50,815 nucleotides of DNA from Opitutia bacterium (GCA_947449835.1 CANFSZ010000013.1:1-50815); one strand, 5' to 3'. Positions 1 through 9,288 are shown, counted from the first letter of the stretch. Numbers and translations: made by a program. The notes: a model not told the origin generated them from the letters alone.

Positions 1-2
1 AA

Positions 3-1712
3 ACCGCCGCCACCGAGCGCAAGACCGAGATGGAAGCCATCAAGGCCGAGCTCGAAGCTGAGTGCGCGACCAAAGACACCGAGATTGACGAACTCAAAGC
101 CGAGACCGACACCAAAGACGCTGAGATCGAACAACTCAAAACCGTCTGCAACGAACGCGAAGCCCTCATCATCACCCTTGATGGCCACGTAAAAGAATTT
201 CAACGCATGGTCGGCGAACTGAACGCCGCGCACGGGGAGAAAGATCGCCACATCGCCGGACTCACCACCGCCCGCGCCGCCGCCGAAGCAGCTGCAAACG
301 CGAACGCCGCCGCCCTCGCCACAGCCCAAGCCGCGCTCACCGCCGCAGCCAACGAGCGCGCCCAACTCGAAGAGCGCCTCACCGCCGCGACCGCCGCACG
401 CACCGAGGCCGAAGCCACGCTCGCCAAACTTCCCGGCGATTACCCCAACTGGGTCGCTACGCTCGAAGCTTCCCAAGTTCACATCCGCAACGTCGAGGCT
501 CTCGTCGTGTTGCGCGACCGCGAGATCGCAGAAATCAAAGCCCAGCTGGCCGACAAAGACCAATCGCTCGCCAATTACGCCCACGGTCTCGCCGGCCTCG
601 AACAGGCCAAACACTACAGCAAACTCCTCGGCGAAAAAGAAGCGGTCATCCAAGTGCTGCACCGCGCCTGCGTCGAACGCGCGAATATCATCGCCCAACT
701 CTCCGCCGAGACGACCACGTTCACCGCCAAACTCCGCAAACTTTACCTCGGCGCCTGCGGTTACGTCCGCGAGGAATGGTGGCGCCCGTTTGACACGTGG
801 CTGTTTAAAAAATTCGTCGAAGATTATTGGATGCAGATCGGCATTCTGCGCCATTACGACCCGCGTCCGCTCGTCTGGGATGCGCGCATTCCCAAGGCGC
901 GCCTCGCCGATTCGAAGCTGCCGCAGCTCGCCATCGTCACGCCGAGTTACGGCCAGGATCGCTTCATCGAGAGCACGATGCTGAGCATCCTGAATCAGAA
1001 TTACCCGCGCCTACGCTACGTCGTGCAAGACGGCGGCTCCAAAGACCGCAGCGCCGCCATCATCGCCCGCTACGCGAAACGGCTCCACCACTGGGAATCC
1101 GTCCGCGACAAGGGCCAAGCCGACGCCGTGCGCAAGGGTTTCCTCCATCTCGAATCCAGCCTCGGGCCCGACGACATCATGGCGTGGCTCAACTCCGACG
1201 ACCTCATCGCCCCGCGCGCGCTGCGCTACGTCGCCGAGTATTTCGCGACGCATCCCGAGGTCGACGTGATCTATGGCCACCGCATCATCATCGACCCCGA
1301 AGACCGCGACGTCGGCCGCTGGGTGATGCCGCGCCACGACGCGCCCTCTCTGGAGTGGATCGATTATATTCCGCAGGAAACGATGTTCTGGCGGAAGAGC
1401 GCCTGGGACAAAGCCGGTGGCATCGACCCGAGCTTCCAGTTCGCCCTCGATTGGGACTTGCTCGCGCGTTTCCACCGCGCCGGTTGCGTCATCAAGCGCG
1501 TGCCGTATTTCCTCGGCTGCTTCCGCGTCCACGCGGAGCAAAAGACCAGCCAAGCGATTCACACGACCGGCGCCGAAGAAATGACGCGCATCCGCACCCG
1601 CTTCCACGGCGAAAAACAAAACGACGGCGACACGATCAACCGCTACGCCCGCTCGACGCGGTTCCGCGGCGCGATCACCGCGCGCCTGCAAGCGCTCGGA
1701 ATTCGCTGGTAA
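3..1712 (+). CDS. Glycosyltransferase family 2 with long N-terminal coiled coil, 5'-truncated by the window edge
   Basis: The reading frame is already open at the first bases of the window and keeps the same Glu/Lys/Ala-rich composition, so the ATG at 30 is probably internal and the true start lies upstream. Counting from that ATG, residues 1 to about 245 are charged heptad-like sequence, a predicted coiled coil. A GT-A fold follows from about residue 297: the strand LAIVTPSYGQDRF, the acceptor-loop segment LNQNYPRLRYVVQDGGSKDRS, a DXD-like WLNSDDLI, and FALDWDLLARF near the C-terminus. Such enzymes transfer a sugar from a nucleotide donor at the cytoplasmic membrane face. The coiled coil may recruit other assembly enzymes (inference). 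The 1385-residue protein at 40781 also joins coiled coil to GT2. Sugar specificity cannot be read from sequence. Confidence 0.85.
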   Translation, partial: TAATERKTEMEAIKAELEAECATKDTEIDELKAETDTKDAEIEQLKTVCNEREALIITLDGHVKEFQRMVGELNAAHGEKDRHIAGLTTARAAAEAAANANAAALATAQAALTAAANERAQLEERLTAATAARTEAEATLAKLPGDYPNWVATLEASQVHIRNVEALVVLRDREIAEIKAQLADKDQSLANYAHGLAGLEQAKHYSKLLGEKEAVIQVLHRACVERANIIAQLSAETTTFTAKLRKLYLGACGYVREEWWRPFDTWLFKKFVEDYWMQIGILRHYDPRPLVWDARIPKARLADSKLPQLAIVTPSYGQDRFIESTMLSILNQNYPRLRYVVQDGGSKDRSAAIIARYAKRLHHWESVRDKGQADAVRKGFLHLESSLGPDDIMAWLNSDDLIAPRALRYVAEYFATHPEVDVIYGHRIIIDPEDRDVGRWVMPRHDAPSLEWIDYIPQETMFWRKSAWDKAGGIDPSFQFALDWDLLARFHRAGCVIKRVPYFLGCFRVHAEQKTSQAIHTTGAEEMTRIRTRFHGEKQNDGDTINRYARSTRFRGAITARLQALGIRW

Positions 1713-1713
1713 A

Positions 1714-1739
1714 ACCCCGGCGCGTCAGGCCGGTGTTTT
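1714..1739 (+). terminator. Possible Rho-independent terminator after the first glycosyltransferase
   Basis: Two bases after the stop codon, ACCCCGGC and GCCGGTGT can pair with one mismatch across a 7-base loop and run into TTTT. The stem is short and imperfect, so this is only a candidate. Confidence 0.35.
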
Positions 1740-1891
1740 CGCCGATTTGGGGCCGACCCGCGGCACCAACAAGCTCTGTGGGTTAAGCCGCTATTCCCGC
1801 GGCGAAATTCTTTGGCGATAGACGCGTAAAGCGGGCTTGTTTTCTCCTCGGTATTTTTGGAGTCTTAGCGCTTCAAAATTTTTACGCCCGC

Positions 1892-4800
1892 ATGATCGCA
1901 CTGCTCCTCGTCCTTGGGACGTTTCTTTACCTCACCTTTATCGGCCAAGCCGTCGTCGCGCTCCTGCGACCGCGCCTCGGCGTGCTGTGGAGCTGGTTCA
2001 TCGCACCCACCGTCGGCCTCGCGCTCCTGATCGTCCTGATCACGCGGCTCAACGTCTGGGGCATTCCCGTCCGCGTGGCGGGGCCTTGGCTCACGCTGGG
2101 AATGTTCGTGGCCGCGGTGGGGATTTTCATCTGGCGCCGGCCGAAATTGCCGTGGCGTCAACTCGCGCCGTTTTTCGGCATCGTCTGCGTTTATCTGCTC
2201 TACGTCGGCTGGCCCGCGGTCCGCTTCGGCTTCAACTGGATATCCTACGGCAACGACGACATGGCCAACTACTGCTTGGCGGCCGAGCGTTTCCTCAACC
2301 ACGGCTACTACGACCTCCCGCTGCAGACCGACCTAGAGGGTCGCAACTACACGCAACATTACTGGTTCATGCACGGCCTGCAGCAGATTCGGCCGGGCTC
2401 CGAACTCGCCGTCGCGTGGATCGCCTCGCTGACAGGGCTGAAGGCGCACCAGACGTTCATGCCCACGATTCTGATGTTGAGCATGCTACAGATTTTCGCG
2501 CTCGGTGCGGTTTCCATTTTCAAGGGTCGCTACCGCAAGGTCACGTTGGTGGCGTTTTTCCTTTTCGCCACGAGCCCGCTCTTTGGCCTCGGTACGCTTT
2601 ACCAACTCATCGCCCAAGTTGGCGGTATCGCCATCTTGCTCGCGGCGGCCTCGGTGCTGTTCGCTACGCGCCACATGACGTGGCGCAAACTCGCCCTCGG
2701 CGGTCTCATCACGGGCTGTTTGGCGATTTATTACCCTGAAGTCGCGCCGTTCGTCGCGCTCGGCATCGGCATCTGCGCGCTGCGGCTGCGCTACACGGAT
2801 CGCGCGATTTTCAACCGATACGCGCTCTTCATCGGTGGCGTAGCGGCACTGACGTTCCTGCTGATCGCGACCAACACCTACCAATTCATCAACACGTTGG
2901 TCATGCAATCCGTGGGTTCCGCCGGTCTCGGCGCCATGGCGGAAATCAACGACCAAAGCGGCGGCCTCGTGCTCTTCCCGTGGACTCTCGTACCGTCGTT
3001 CCTGCCGATGCTTTTCGGCCTGCACGCTTTCGGCGTCGTCGGCACTGACCCGCTGATCTCGATCCTGATCGCGCTCAGTTTTGGGTTCCTAATTTTCATG
3101 ATTGTGCGGGCCTGGAAAAACGTCCGCGAAGGCGCGCCCGCTGGCTACCTCGGCGCCTTAATGTTGTTCCTCGGCTTCTACCTTTTCAATAAAGGCCAGG
3201 ACTTCGGTCTGTTCAAACTCGCGATGTTCGCCCAGCCGGTGATCACGCTGTTCCTCGCGCAAGGTTTCGCACTGTTCCTCTTCGGCTCCTCGGCCAAACA
3301 CCGTCGTTGGGCTGCGATTGCCCTCGTCGTATTTTTCGCCCGTACGATCTGGCCGCACGCGTATTACACCTACGCCTCCCTCGGCACCTACGGCGGTGGC
3401 TTGACCGAAGTCGTGGGCGCCTCGCGCCTCGGCGTCAGTTTCACGCCGCCCAAGGATCTCAAGTTCGACGCTATCGAGAGCGACATCAACAACGTCGTCA
3501 CCGCCAAGATGCTCGCGCAATACACGCAAGGCATCGACACGCGTTTCCTCTCGCGCAGCTACATGGACAACATCGCCAACATCGCGGTGCTGAAATTCCT
3601 GCGCACGCCCGACCCCGATCTCGGGCCGCAAGCGCGCATCATCGAAAAACTTTCGCTCCTACGTTTCCTCCTGCCCGAGGAAATCATGACCGGCGATGTC
3701 CCCGACTACAAAGTCATGTCGATCCAGAAGCTCGACAACAACTGGACCGAAACCTCGTCCCGGAATCTCAACTACAAAGACCGCCTCCTCGTCTCCGTCC
3801 GCCGCGACCTCGACCATTTCAACAAAGCCAACCCTGGCACCGGCTGGGTCGCGCAGAACATGTTTCAATACAAACTCGAGAGCCAGGTGAAAGACCACCT
3901 CGTCTTCATCCACTCCGAGTTGAGCCCGCACTATTATTCGTCCGCCCGCTTCAAAGCCGCGTTCTTCCAACGCGAGCCTGAGCCGATCACGCACGGCGAC
4001 GTCTACTTCCACGGCAGCGGTCGCTACAACCTATTCAACATCATCCACCCTTCGCCCAACCTGCGCCTCATCGTCGATTTCTCGCGCACATCCCTCGGCA
4101 AGGGCCGCTCTAAACTCCCCTCGAAAGCCATCGTCGTTGGCGAGAAAGATTATCCGTTGCCCTTCGTCGGCCACGGTTCCGCACGCGTGGTTTCGCCGCC
4201 ACTGAAGCCCGAATATTTCGAGCAAAACGCCTACATCACGCTCGATTTCGGCGAAGTCCCGCACCCGATTGAAAAGGAAAAAACCGGCCTCATGCGCCTC
4301 TGGGGTTTGAAGTTCAACCTCGACGATCGCCGCCTCGTCGGGTTCATGCGCGACGCCTCCGTCATCACCGAGGAACAATACCTCGCCCTCCCGCGCCCGA
4401 GCAAAATCAATGATTTCCCCGGCGATCTCGCGCGCTACCCCGGCCTCGAATACTCCGGCCTCTTCGAAGACGGCTGGGTCGCGGAAGATGCGTTTTTCAA
4501 ACTCGGGCCTTCCCGCGCTGGCCAGATCCTGACTTTCAAGGGCACGATTCCCGAAACCAAAAAATTCCGAGAACAGGGCGTCGATGTCACCGTCTCGATC
4601 AACGAGAAGCCCACGGAAATCGTTAACCTAAAGAGCGGTGCCTTCACCCTCACCCGCCTCATCAAAGAAGCCACGCAGATCACTTCGATCAGCCTGCACT
4701 TCTCCGACGCGCAGGTCTACGGCACCGACGACCCACGCGCCGTCTCCGCCTCGATCGCGGAAATCTCCATCGGCGACCTGCCCGACCTCACATCCTTCCG

Positions 4801-5524
4801 CAAACTCGTGAACCAAAAGGGCGACAAGTTCGACCTCACTGGCGTCGACGAAGATGGCTGGATCGCCCGCCGCTCGACGTTCAACGCCCCCGCCTTCGAC
4901 GCCTTCAAGGTCCTCAAAATCGACCTCGAGATGCCCGGCTGGGCGCCCGTCGCGACCAACGCCCTCGACGTCACCGTCAACGGCCGCGTCATCGACCACC
5001 AAGACGTGGCCCGCACGAGCTACGTGAGCCTTCTCCTGCCGCTCACGGCCAAACAACGCACCGCCGTCACCCTCGACGCCGCCAACGTCTTCGCGTTGCC
5101 CAACGAAAAACGCGAACGCGCCTTCCTCATCAAAAACATCTCCTTCGAGAATCTCAGCCCCACCGATCTATTCGCGCGCGGCTGGCACCGTTCGGGCTAC
5201 CTTTTCAAACTCGACCGCGCCGATAACGACGGCTGGGTGGACCGCCACATCGCGTTCGATTTCCCCGCGACGAAACAGTTCAAGACGGCCATCATCGAGG
5301 TCATCCGCTTCCCCGCCAAAGCCGATCTCCCGCTCACCGTGGGCGTCAACGGCACCGCGCAGCCGGTCGTCTCGCTCGGCCTCGAGAAAACCGAACGCAT
5401 CACCGTCGCGCTCTCGGCCGACCACGCCACCGGCGTGACGCTTGATGCTCCGCGCAACTTCGCCCTCGCCGCGCCCGACACCCGCCTGCGCTCCTTCCGC
5501 ATCGTCAACATCGACTTTCAGTAA
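1892..5524 (+). CDS. Giant GT-C-like membrane protein with three C-terminal DGW repeats
   Basis: 1210 residues. Residues 1 to about 485 are a string of hydrophobic segments. The first large loop contains GNDDMANY (Asp122/Asp123), the sort of acidic pair GT-C glycosyltransferases carry on the outer face. The rest is soluble and probably extracytoplasmic. Three repeats of about 125 residues begin with DGWVAEDAFFKL (near 860), DGWIARRSTFN (near 988) and DGWVDRHIAFDF (near 1113). Each continues with a hydrophobic strand, a conserved V(T/G)(V/S)(N/I)(G/E) stretch and a beta-rich tail, suggesting beta-sandwich modules. I infer a lipid-linked-sugar transferase or polymerase-like enzyme with glycan-binding modules; no family name is certain. 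The 179-base upstream gap has no ribosome-binding motif. Confidence 0.85.
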   Translation: MIALLLVLGTFLYLTFIGQAVVALLRPRLGVLWSWFIAPTVGLALLIVLITRLNVWGIPVRVAGPWLTLGMFVAAVGIFIWRRPKLPWRQLAPFFGIVCVYLLYVGWPAVRFGFNWISYGNDDMANYCLAAERFLNHGYYDLPLQTDLEGRNYTQHYWFMHGLQQIRPGSELAVAWIASLTGLKAHQTFMPTILMLSMLQIFALGAVSIFKGRYRKVTLVAFFLFATSPLFGLGTLYQLIAQVGGIAILLAAASVLFATRHMTWRKLALGGLITGCLAIYYPEVAPFVALGIGICALRLRYTDRAIFNRYALFIGGVAALTFLLIATNTYQFINTLVMQSVGSAGLGAMAEINDQSGGLVLFPWTLVPSFLPMLFGLHAFGVVGTDPLISILIALSFGFLIFMIVRAWKNVREGAPAGYLGALMLFLGFYLFNKGQDFGLFKLAMFAQPVITLFLAQGFALFLFGSSAKHRRWAAIALVVFFARTIWPHAYYTYASLGTYGGGLTEVVGASRLGVSFTPPKDLKFDAIESDINNVVTAKMLAQYTQGIDTRFLSRSYMDNIANIAVLKFLRTPDPDLGPQARIIEKLSLLRFLLPEEIMTGDVPDYKVMSIQKLDNNWTETSSRNLNYKDRLLVSVRRDLDHFNKANPGTGWVAQNMFQYKLESQVKDHLVFIHSELSPHYYSSARFKAAFFQREPEPITHGDVYFHGSGRYNLFNIIHPSPNLRLIVDFSRTSLGKGRSKLPSKAIVVGEKDYPLPFVGHGSARVVSPPLKPEYFEQNAYITLDFGEVPHPIEKEKTGLMRLWGLKFNLDDRRLVGFMRDASVITEEQYLALPRPSKINDFPGDLARYPGLEYSGLFEDGWVAEDAFFKLGPSRAGQILTFKGTIPETKKFREQGVDVTVSINEKPTEIVNLKSGAFTLTRLIKEATQITSISLHFSDAQVYGTDDPRAVSASIAEISIGDLPDLTSFRKLVNQKGDKFDLTGVDEDGWIARRSTFNAPAFDAFKVLKIDLEMPGWAPVATNALDVTVNGRVIDHQDVARTSYVSLLLPLTAKQRTAVTLDAANVFALPNEKRERAFLIKNISFENLSPTDLFARGWHRSGYLFKLDRADNDGWVDRHIAFDFPATKQFKTAIIEVIRFPAKADLPLTVGVNGTAQPVVSLGLEKTERITVALSADHATGVTLDAPRNFALAAPDTRLRSFRIVNIDFQ
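4468..5521 (+). repeat. Three tandem DGW beta-modules coding region
   Basis: Protein-level repeats inside the 1210-residue membrane protein. They start at about nucleotides 4471, 4855 and 5230 with DGWVA, DGWIA and DGWVD. DNA identity between copies looks low, so the duplication is old. Confidence 0.6.
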
Positions 5525-5591
5525 CCGAGGCCCGCGCCGCCGACCTGAAAATAAGTGTTCAACCACACCCATTAGTCGCTAACGTCTTCCC

Positions 5592-6527
5592 ATGCTGCTG
5601 AGCATCGTCGTCCCTGTCTTCCGCGAAGAGAAAAACATCCCCGAATTCCTTCGCCGGATTCGGCCCATCTTGGGCGAGATCACCCAAGACTACGAAATCA
5701 TCTTCTCCATGGATCCCTCGCCGGATCGCACCGAAGAAGTTGTCCTCGAAGAACGCCTCACCGATCCGCGGATCAAGCTGCTCAAATTCTCCCGCCGCTT
5801 CGGCCAACCCATGGCCACGCTGGCCGGCATGGAATACTCCCGCGGTGACGCCGTCATCGTGATGGACGTCGACCTCCAGGACCCGCCCGAGCTCATCCAC
5901 GACATGGTCAACAAGTGGAAACAAGGCTACGACGTCGTCCTCCCGCAACGCCGCGCCCGCACCGGCGAACCGTGGCTGAAAAAACTCGTAGCCAGCACCG
6001 GCTACAAGGTGATCAACAAAATCGCCGATGTAAAAATCCCGCAGAACACCGGCGACTTCCGCCTCATGACGCGCCGCGTCATCCTCGAAGTCGTGAAGCT
6101 CAAGGAATCCCACGGCTTCCTCCGCGGCATGGTCGCCGTCGTCGGGTTCAAGCAATGCCTCATCCCCTTTGACCGCCCCGCGCGCTTCGCCGGCGAGACC
6201 AATTACAACCGCTTCTTCGGTTCGCTGCGCATCGGCTTCAACGGCATTTTCTGTTTCTCCACCTACGCGCTCACGTTGAGCACGCAATTCGGTTTCGTGA
6301 TCGCAGCCGCCTCCTTCCTGATCGCGATGACGTATCTCGTGATGAAGCTCGCCGGCTTCCCCTTCCCGATGGGCAATCCGACGATGGTGATTCTGATTTT
6401 GTTCATGGGCGGCATCCAGCTCATCAGCGTGGGCATCCTCGGCGAATACATCGGCCGCATCTACGAAGAAGTCCGCTCGCGGCCCAAGTTTATCGTGGAC
6501 CGCGCCGAGGGTTTTAAGTCGGAGTGA
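5592..6527 (+). CDS. Polyprenyl-phosphate glycosyltransferase, GtrB/ArnC/DPM1 type
   Basis: 311 residues. The N-terminal GT2 domain opens with MLLSIVVPVFREEKNIPEF and has the hallmark DVDLQDPPEL at residues 92-101. After it come the GETNYNR segment and two C-terminal membrane helices that end in GEYIGRIYEEVRSRPKF, the typical tail of bactoprenol glucosyltransferases. The family moves a sugar from UDP- or GDP-sugar onto undecaprenyl phosphate on the cytoplasmic side. GtrA then flips the lipid-sugar and a GT-C enzyme uses it. A GtrA domain is present here, fused to the protein at 22940-26164, and several GT-C-like proteins are encoded, so all three parts of a Gtr system lie in this window. The sugar is unknown. 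Confidence 0.9.
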   Translation: MLLSIVVPVFREEKNIPEFLRRIRPILGEITQDYEIIFSMDPSPDRTEEVVLEERLTDPRIKLLKFSRRFGQPMATLAGMEYSRGDAVIVMDVDLQDPPELIHDMVNKWKQGYDVVLPQRRARTGEPWLKKLVASTGYKVINKIADVKIPQNTGDFRLMTRRVILEVVKLKESHGFLRGMVAVVGFKQCLIPFDRPARFAGETNYNRFFGSLRIGFNGIFCFSTYALTLSTQFGFVIAAASFLIAMTYLVMKLAGFPFPMGNPTMVILILFMGGIQLISVGILGEYIGRIYEEVRSRPKFIVDRAEGFKSE

Positions 6528-6574
6528 AAAACCTGCCCGCCGCCGTGTCGTCCTAACGTCCCCGCGCCGCTCGC

Positions 6575-7768
6575 ATGATTTTCACGACATACTGGTTCTT
6601 CGCCTTCACCGCGCTCACGCTCGCGGTGTATTGGCTGCTGCCGGTCGCGACGTTGCGCTGGTGGTTCCTCGCCGCGGCGTGCACCGTCTTCCACGGGCAT
6701 TTCGCCGGGCCGGCCGGGATGGCGCCGATCGTGGTGTTGATGGTGATCACCTACGTCGCTGGGTTCAGCCGCCAAAAATGGGCCTGCCTCGCGGCGATGA
6801 TTCTGTGCGCGCTCACGCTCTGTTTTTATAAATACGCGCTCTTCTTCATCGGCATCGTCATCGAGCCATTAAGCAGCGGCTTTGCGGCCCAGCTCACCGA
6901 TGCGGCCAAAAAAATTATGCCCGGCGCTCCGCCCCTCGGCATCAGTTTTTTTGCCTTCGAGTTCGTCCATTATCTCTTCGATTTGCGGCGCGGTGGTGAA
7001 CCGATCCGCCATCCCGTCAAGTTCCTGCTCTTTTCGATTTTCTTCCCGTCGCTCGTCGCCGGCCCGATTAAGCGCTACCCGCAATTTCTCGCCGCGCTCG
7101 AAACCGGTAGCCGCCGCCTCGTCGCGGGCAACTTCGCCGATGGCCTGCGCCGCATCGCGATCGGCTTCGCCAAGAAAGTCGCGATCGCCGACAACCTCAC
7201 GTTTCTCATCGATCACCAACAACCGCAGTTCGCTGCGCTCGGGCTGTTCGACCGCTGGGTGTTTCTGGCGATGCTGGCGTTTCGCATTTTACTCGATTTC
7301 TCGGGCTACAGCGACATCGCCATCGGCGTCGCGAAACTCTTCGGCGTCGATCTGCCCGAGAATTTTAATTGGCCCTACCTCGCGCGCAACATCCAGGACT
7401 TCTGGCAACGCTGGCACATCTCGCTCAGCTCGTGGATCCGCGATTACATTTACATCCCGCTCGGGGGCAGCCGCCACGGCCCGGTGCGGCGCGTGACCAA
7501 CGGACTCATCGCCTTCGGCCTTTGCGGCCTCTGGCACGGCCCGGCGTGGAACTTCGTCATCTGGGGCCTTTACCACGGCGTCGGTCTCGCGCTCTGCGCC
7601 ACGTATGAAAAAATCCCCGGTGTCGGCCCCGCGATTTCCGGCGTGTTCAAGAGAGAGCCGACCATCGGCTTTGTGCTCACGCAAATCTTCGTCTGGCTCG
7701 GCTGGCTGGTGTTCTTCTATCCGGTGGCCGAAGCCTTGAAAATGGCCCGCCTCCTCTTCGGCCTATGA
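6575..7768 (+). CDS. MBOAT family O-acyltransferase (AlgI/DltB-like), copy 1
   Basis: 397 residues, all membrane-embedded apart from loops. The MBOAT signature is clear: FEFVHYLFDLRRG, the FPSLVAGPIKRYPQF region, NFNWPYLARNIQDFWQRWHISLSSWIRDYIYIPLGG (quoted in parts: NFNWPYLA, FWQRWHIS, YIPLGG), then LCGLWHGPAWNF with His321 and WGLYHG with His334, the usual active-site pair. MBOATs pass an acyl group from a cytoplasmic thioester across the membrane. The stop overlaps the start of the next gene (ATGA), implying translational coupling to the SGNH-like protein. The C-terminus ends in LFGL and lacks an aromatic shuttle motif, which instead occurs on the small protein at 9022. A paralogue lies at 33814 with both histidines at identical residue numbers. 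Confidence 0.93.
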   Translation: MIFTTYWFFAFTALTLAVYWLLPVATLRWWFLAAACTVFHGHFAGPAGMAPIVVLMVITYVAGFSRQKWACLAAMILCALTLCFYKYALFFIGIVIEPLSSGFAAQLTDAAKKIMPGAPPLGISFFAFEFVHYLFDLRRGGEPIRHPVKFLLFSIFFPSLVAGPIKRYPQFLAALETGSRRLVAGNFADGLRRIAIGFAKKVAIADNLTFLIDHQQPQFAALGLFDRWVFLAMLAFRILLDFSGYSDIAIGVAKLFGVDLPENFNWPYLARNIQDFWQRWHISLSSWIRDYIYIPLGGSRHGPVRRVTNGLIAFGLCGLWHGPAWNFVIWGLYHGVGLALCATYEKIPGVGPAISGVFKREPTIGFVLTQIFVWLGWLVFFYPVAEALKMARLLFGL

Positions 7769-9000
7769 GCGACTTCACGCCCCAGCCCTTGCCTGCCACG
7801 TCCGCCGCCGATCCCGCGTCGCGACCGTTTTTCCGTCCGTGGACCTTGCTCGCCGGTTTCGTGCTGGGCCTCGGGCTTATGGCGTGGACCGGCCGCACGG
7901 TCATCCAACGCGACCTCCATCCCTACGCCGTGCGTTTCCACCCGATGATCGCGCCGGACTCGCAGTACGAGCCGACGATGGGTGAAATGCGCGCCTTCGT
8001 CCGCGCGCGCTGCCGGCCCGACCAGATTCTCGTGATCGTCGGCGGCAACTCGATCCTCCTCGGCGTCGGCCAACCCGCCGACCGCGTATGGACCAAGCGC
8101 CTCCAAGAAATCCTCGGCGATCGTTACGCCGTGGTGAATCTCGCCTTCCGCGGCTCCAGCCCCACCGACGGTGGCGCCTTCGTGGCCGAATCGCTCCGCG
8201 ACGAATTTCCCCGCCAGATCTACATCGCCAACGTCGCCGCCCTCCAAGCCGCCGACGCCATCGGGATCGAGAGTTACCGATTTATCCTTTTCGACGCGTA
8301 TTACAAAGGCCTGCTGCTGCCCTGGGCTCCGCGCGATCAACAGTTCAAAGAATATCTCGCCGCTACCGACTACAAAACCGCTCGTTTCGAACGCCGCCTC
8401 GGCGCCGAAGCTGACGCCGTGCTCCACTTCCGCGATTTCTGGAACTGGTGGTCCGCCACGAAGTTTTTCACCTTTGCGACGCCATACCAGCCCGATCCCA
8501 ATCTCGCCTACCGCGCCCGAGCCAAGTTCAAGGACGAGGAGACTGATTACGATACCTTGCCGTTCGATCAGCGCTTTACCCCGAGTGTAATCGCCAACGA
8601 TACCATCATCACCCGCGCCTACAGCGCCAATGGTTATGCGAAAAACGCGCAGGGCCAGTGGCAATTAGCCGAAGGATCGCGCGAGCAATTTCTGCGCTTT
8701 GCCGCCAACGCGTTTCCAGACCCACTCAAGCCTCGCACGCTGATTTTGATTTCGCGCAACAGTCCCTATTACACGCGCCAACTCGAAACGGACCTACAAA
8801 CCCGCGATGAAACGGCGATTAGTGATACTATCGCGGGCTGGGAAAAATTTGGTTATGCCGCCCTGTCGTACGGGCACGATTTCGCCCCGGAAGATTTCGG
8901 TGATCGCACCCACCTCACCACCGCCGGCGGCACCAAACTTGCCGCCGCCACTGCGCCAAAAATTCAAGCCCTCGCCACCCAACTCGGTTACTTGAAATAA
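7765..9000 (+). CDS. SGNH-like extracytoplasmic acyltransferase partner of MBOAT, copy 1
   Basis: 411 residues: a short cytoplasmic tail, one membrane anchor (about 27-45) and an extracytoplasmic domain. ILVIVGGNSILLGVG (Ser96) fits the nucleophile block of SGNH hydrolases, and DRTHL near the C-terminus (Asp380, His383) fits the catalytic Asp-x-x-His block. Position and topology match DltD, AlgJ and AlgX, which accept the acyl group from an MBOAT system and put it on a polymer. The gene overlaps the MBOAT stop by four bases and is followed 21 bases later by the microprotein at 9022. The paralogue at 35017 keeps Ser and Asp-x-x-His. The acceptor is presumably the local polysaccharide (inference). 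The family is too divergent for a gene name. Confidence 0.8.
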   Translation: MSDFTPQPLPATSAADPASRPFFRPWTLLAGFVLGLGLMAWTGRTVIQRDLHPYAVRFHPMIAPDSQYEPTMGEMRAFVRARCRPDQILVIVGGNSILLGVGQPADRVWTKRLQEILGDRYAVVNLAFRGSSPTDGGAFVAESLRDEFPRQIYIANVAALQAADAIGIESYRFILFDAYYKGLLLPWAPRDQQFKEYLAATDYKTARFERRLGAEADAVLHFRDFWNWWSATKFFTFATPYQPDPNLAYRARAKFKDEETDYDTLPFDQRFTPSVIANDTIITRAYSANGYAKNAQGQWQLAEGSREQFLRFAANAFPDPLKPRTLILISRNSPYYTRQLETDLQTRDETAISDTIAGWEKFGYAALSYGHDFAPEDFGDRTHLTTAGGTKLAAATAPKIQALATQLGYLK

Positions 9001-9021
9001 CCGCGTCCTCCCTCTCTACCC

Positions 9022-9189
9022 GTGCCCCCCGTTCTGCGCAAATTCTGGGATCAAATTCCCGCCCCGACCGCCACGCTTCTCAGTCACGCCGGCTCGCTAG
9101 TTGTCGGCATCCTAACCGCTTTCGTCCTCCATTACGTCCTCTACCGCATCGGCCTCCCGAGCAAACCGTTCATCTACGTAGCATTTTAA
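9022..9189 (+). CDS. Acyl-shuttle-like transmembrane microprotein ending PFIYVAF, copy 1
   Basis: A 55-codon gene with a GTG start, directly after the SGNH-like gene. It has a polar N-terminus (PPVLRKFWDQIPAP), one hydrophobic helix (about residues 20-41) and a short tail ending at the stop with PFIYVAF. The last 19 residues match the other microprotein (36171-36308) at 14 positions: pattern HYxLYRxxLPxxPFIYVAF. Gene order (MBOAT, SGNH, microprotein) is the same in both loci. DltX of the lipoteichoic acid D-alanylation pathway is also a one-helix microprotein. Its C-terminal hexapeptide carries the tyrosine that receives the acyl group from the MBOAT and hands it to DltD. FIYVAF, with its tyrosine, fits that role. 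Function is inferred; that the gene is real rests on conservation with its paralogue. Confidence 0.82.
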   Translation: MPPVLRKFWDQIPAPTATLLSHAGSLVVGILTAFVLHYVLYRIGLPSKPFIYVAF

Positions 9190-9288
9190 GCGACTGATTT
9201 TAAACGATGGATAGCCCTAGGGGCAATGAGACGGTAAGCGAAGCCCGAGGTCACCATTTTCCAGAAACGGAAGAAACCCGCTTTCATC

